Shown here piece by piece: positions 51,907-52,207 of a DNA stretch of 52,207 nucleotides. A model generated the notes under the pieces. That model did no database searches and was not told where the DNA came from. It saw only the letters and a list, made by a program, of their open reading frames with translations. Made by a program: the position numbers and the translations under genes. Origin of the DNA: Afifella pfennigii DSM 17143 (GTDB lineage: Bacteria > Pseudomonadota > Alphaproteobacteria > Rhizobiales > Afifellaceae); assembly GCF_000688515.1 (NCBI RefSeq), contig NZ_JHZK01000027.1:1-52207 (forward strand). The letters run 5' to 3'. Within the stretch, counting starts at the first letter, position 1; every line of letters starts with the position of its first letter.

Positions 51907-52207
51907 TCACGCCCATTGCAGGAGCATTTGGTTGGGGTCCTTGGACGGCTCTGGGGGTGGCTCGATCAGGCGGTCGATGCGCTTTTTGTGCATGAGGTTG
52001 GCGCGCACGAGCCTGGCGAAGGCGAGCGGGCTTTGAATGGCGTTCTGGGCGGCCTGGGCGAGGCGCAGGATGAGGAAGGCGATGAGCGCCACGGCGATCT
52101 GGATGCGCACGGCGTTCTCGCCGCGCCCGAGAAAATGCCTGATCTTGAGCGTCTGCTTGACCCACCGGAAGAACAGCTCGATGGCCCAGCGCCTTTTGTA
52201 GAGGTCG
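51907..52207 (-). CDS. IS4-family transposase, C-terminal part (cut by window edge)
   Basis: The minus-strand frame is open to the window end and stops at 51907. It carries YKRRWAIELFFRWVKQ, the exact Y-(2)-R-(3)-E-(6)-K signature of IS4-type DDE transposases, followed by LKIRHFLGRGENAVRIQI. The start is beyond position 52207. A candidate terminal repeat would lie just left of the stop (about 51890) but cannot be confirmed. Confidence 0.88.
   Translation of the reverse strand, partial: DLYKRRWAIELFFRWVKQTLKIRHFLGRGENAVRIQIAVALIAFLILRLAQAAQNAIQSPLAFARLVRANLMHKKRIDRLIEPPPEPSKDPNQMLLQWA

Overview
The window is GC-rich, densely coding DNA from what looks like an alphaproteobacterium, most plausibly a member of the Hyphomicrobiales (Rhizobiales). 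This is inferred from codon use, the elongator tRNA-Met, FNR/FixK-type boxes, the form IA RuBisCO with CbbQ/CbbO, and the many Liv/Tct transporters. The organism appears metabolically versatile: CO2 fixation, oxygen-sensitive ferredoxin oxidoreductases, multiheme cytochromes and carboxylate uptake lie side by side. Both window edges cut through transposase genes (IS630 type on the left, IS4 type on the right).

Layout. 0-0.7 kb: IS630 transposase tail, a 72-bp direct repeat pair and the tail of a GntR regulator. 0.7-5.6 kb (minus): efflux operon hlyD-rbbA-yhhJ. 5.8-11.4 kb (plus): signalling operon with a haem-binding DUF3365 protein, a hybrid histidine kinase, a lone receiver and a receiver/class III adenylate cyclase. 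11.6-16.3 kb: livKHMGF-type ABC importer. 16.6-23.4 kb: two 2-oxoacid:ferredoxin oxidoreductases (IorA, IorB fused to a ferredoxin, KorABC) and a phenylacetate-CoA ligase. The liv and ior units each carry a near-identical FNR-like box. 23.4-32.3 kb: catabolic cluster with two MmgE/PrpD proteins, a fumarate-reductase-like flavoprotein, a tripartite tricarboxylate transporter split over two divergent units, and an FAH-family hydrolase. A chimeric gene relic lies inside it, and TGTCAACA octamers flank it.

32.3-33.5 kb: decayed DNA with an IS481 transposase start and a frameshifted, internally deleted cbbY. 33.5-39.6 kb: cbbR and, divergently, cbbL-cbbS-cbbQ-cbbO (form IA RuBisCO with its AAA+/vWA activase), with a strong stem-loop between cbbS and cbbQ. 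39.6-41.2 kb: probable remnant of a mobile element (phage-like ORF, terminator, GIY-YIG nuclease) beside tRNA-Met. 41.4-44.6 kb (minus): UbiA-family prenyltransferase, COQ10-like protein, NAD(P)H:quinone/azo reductase, NapC-type tetrahaem cytochrome and small cytochrome c. 44.7-49.4 kb: CHASE2-adenylate cyclase divergent from an outer-membrane beta-barrel protein and a FecR-domain protein with a polyproline tail. 49.4-51.8 kb: DUF6065 protein and methylmalonate-semialdehyde dehydrogenase.

Links between parts. The liv and ior/kor/paaK units may together import branched or aromatic amino acids and oxidise the derived 2-oxoacids to CoA esters when oxygen is low. The tct/PrpD/FAH genes form a second carboxylate-degrading unit. 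Two class III cyclases with different input modules suggest cAMP signalling. No CRISPR array, rRNA or replication origin was seen.
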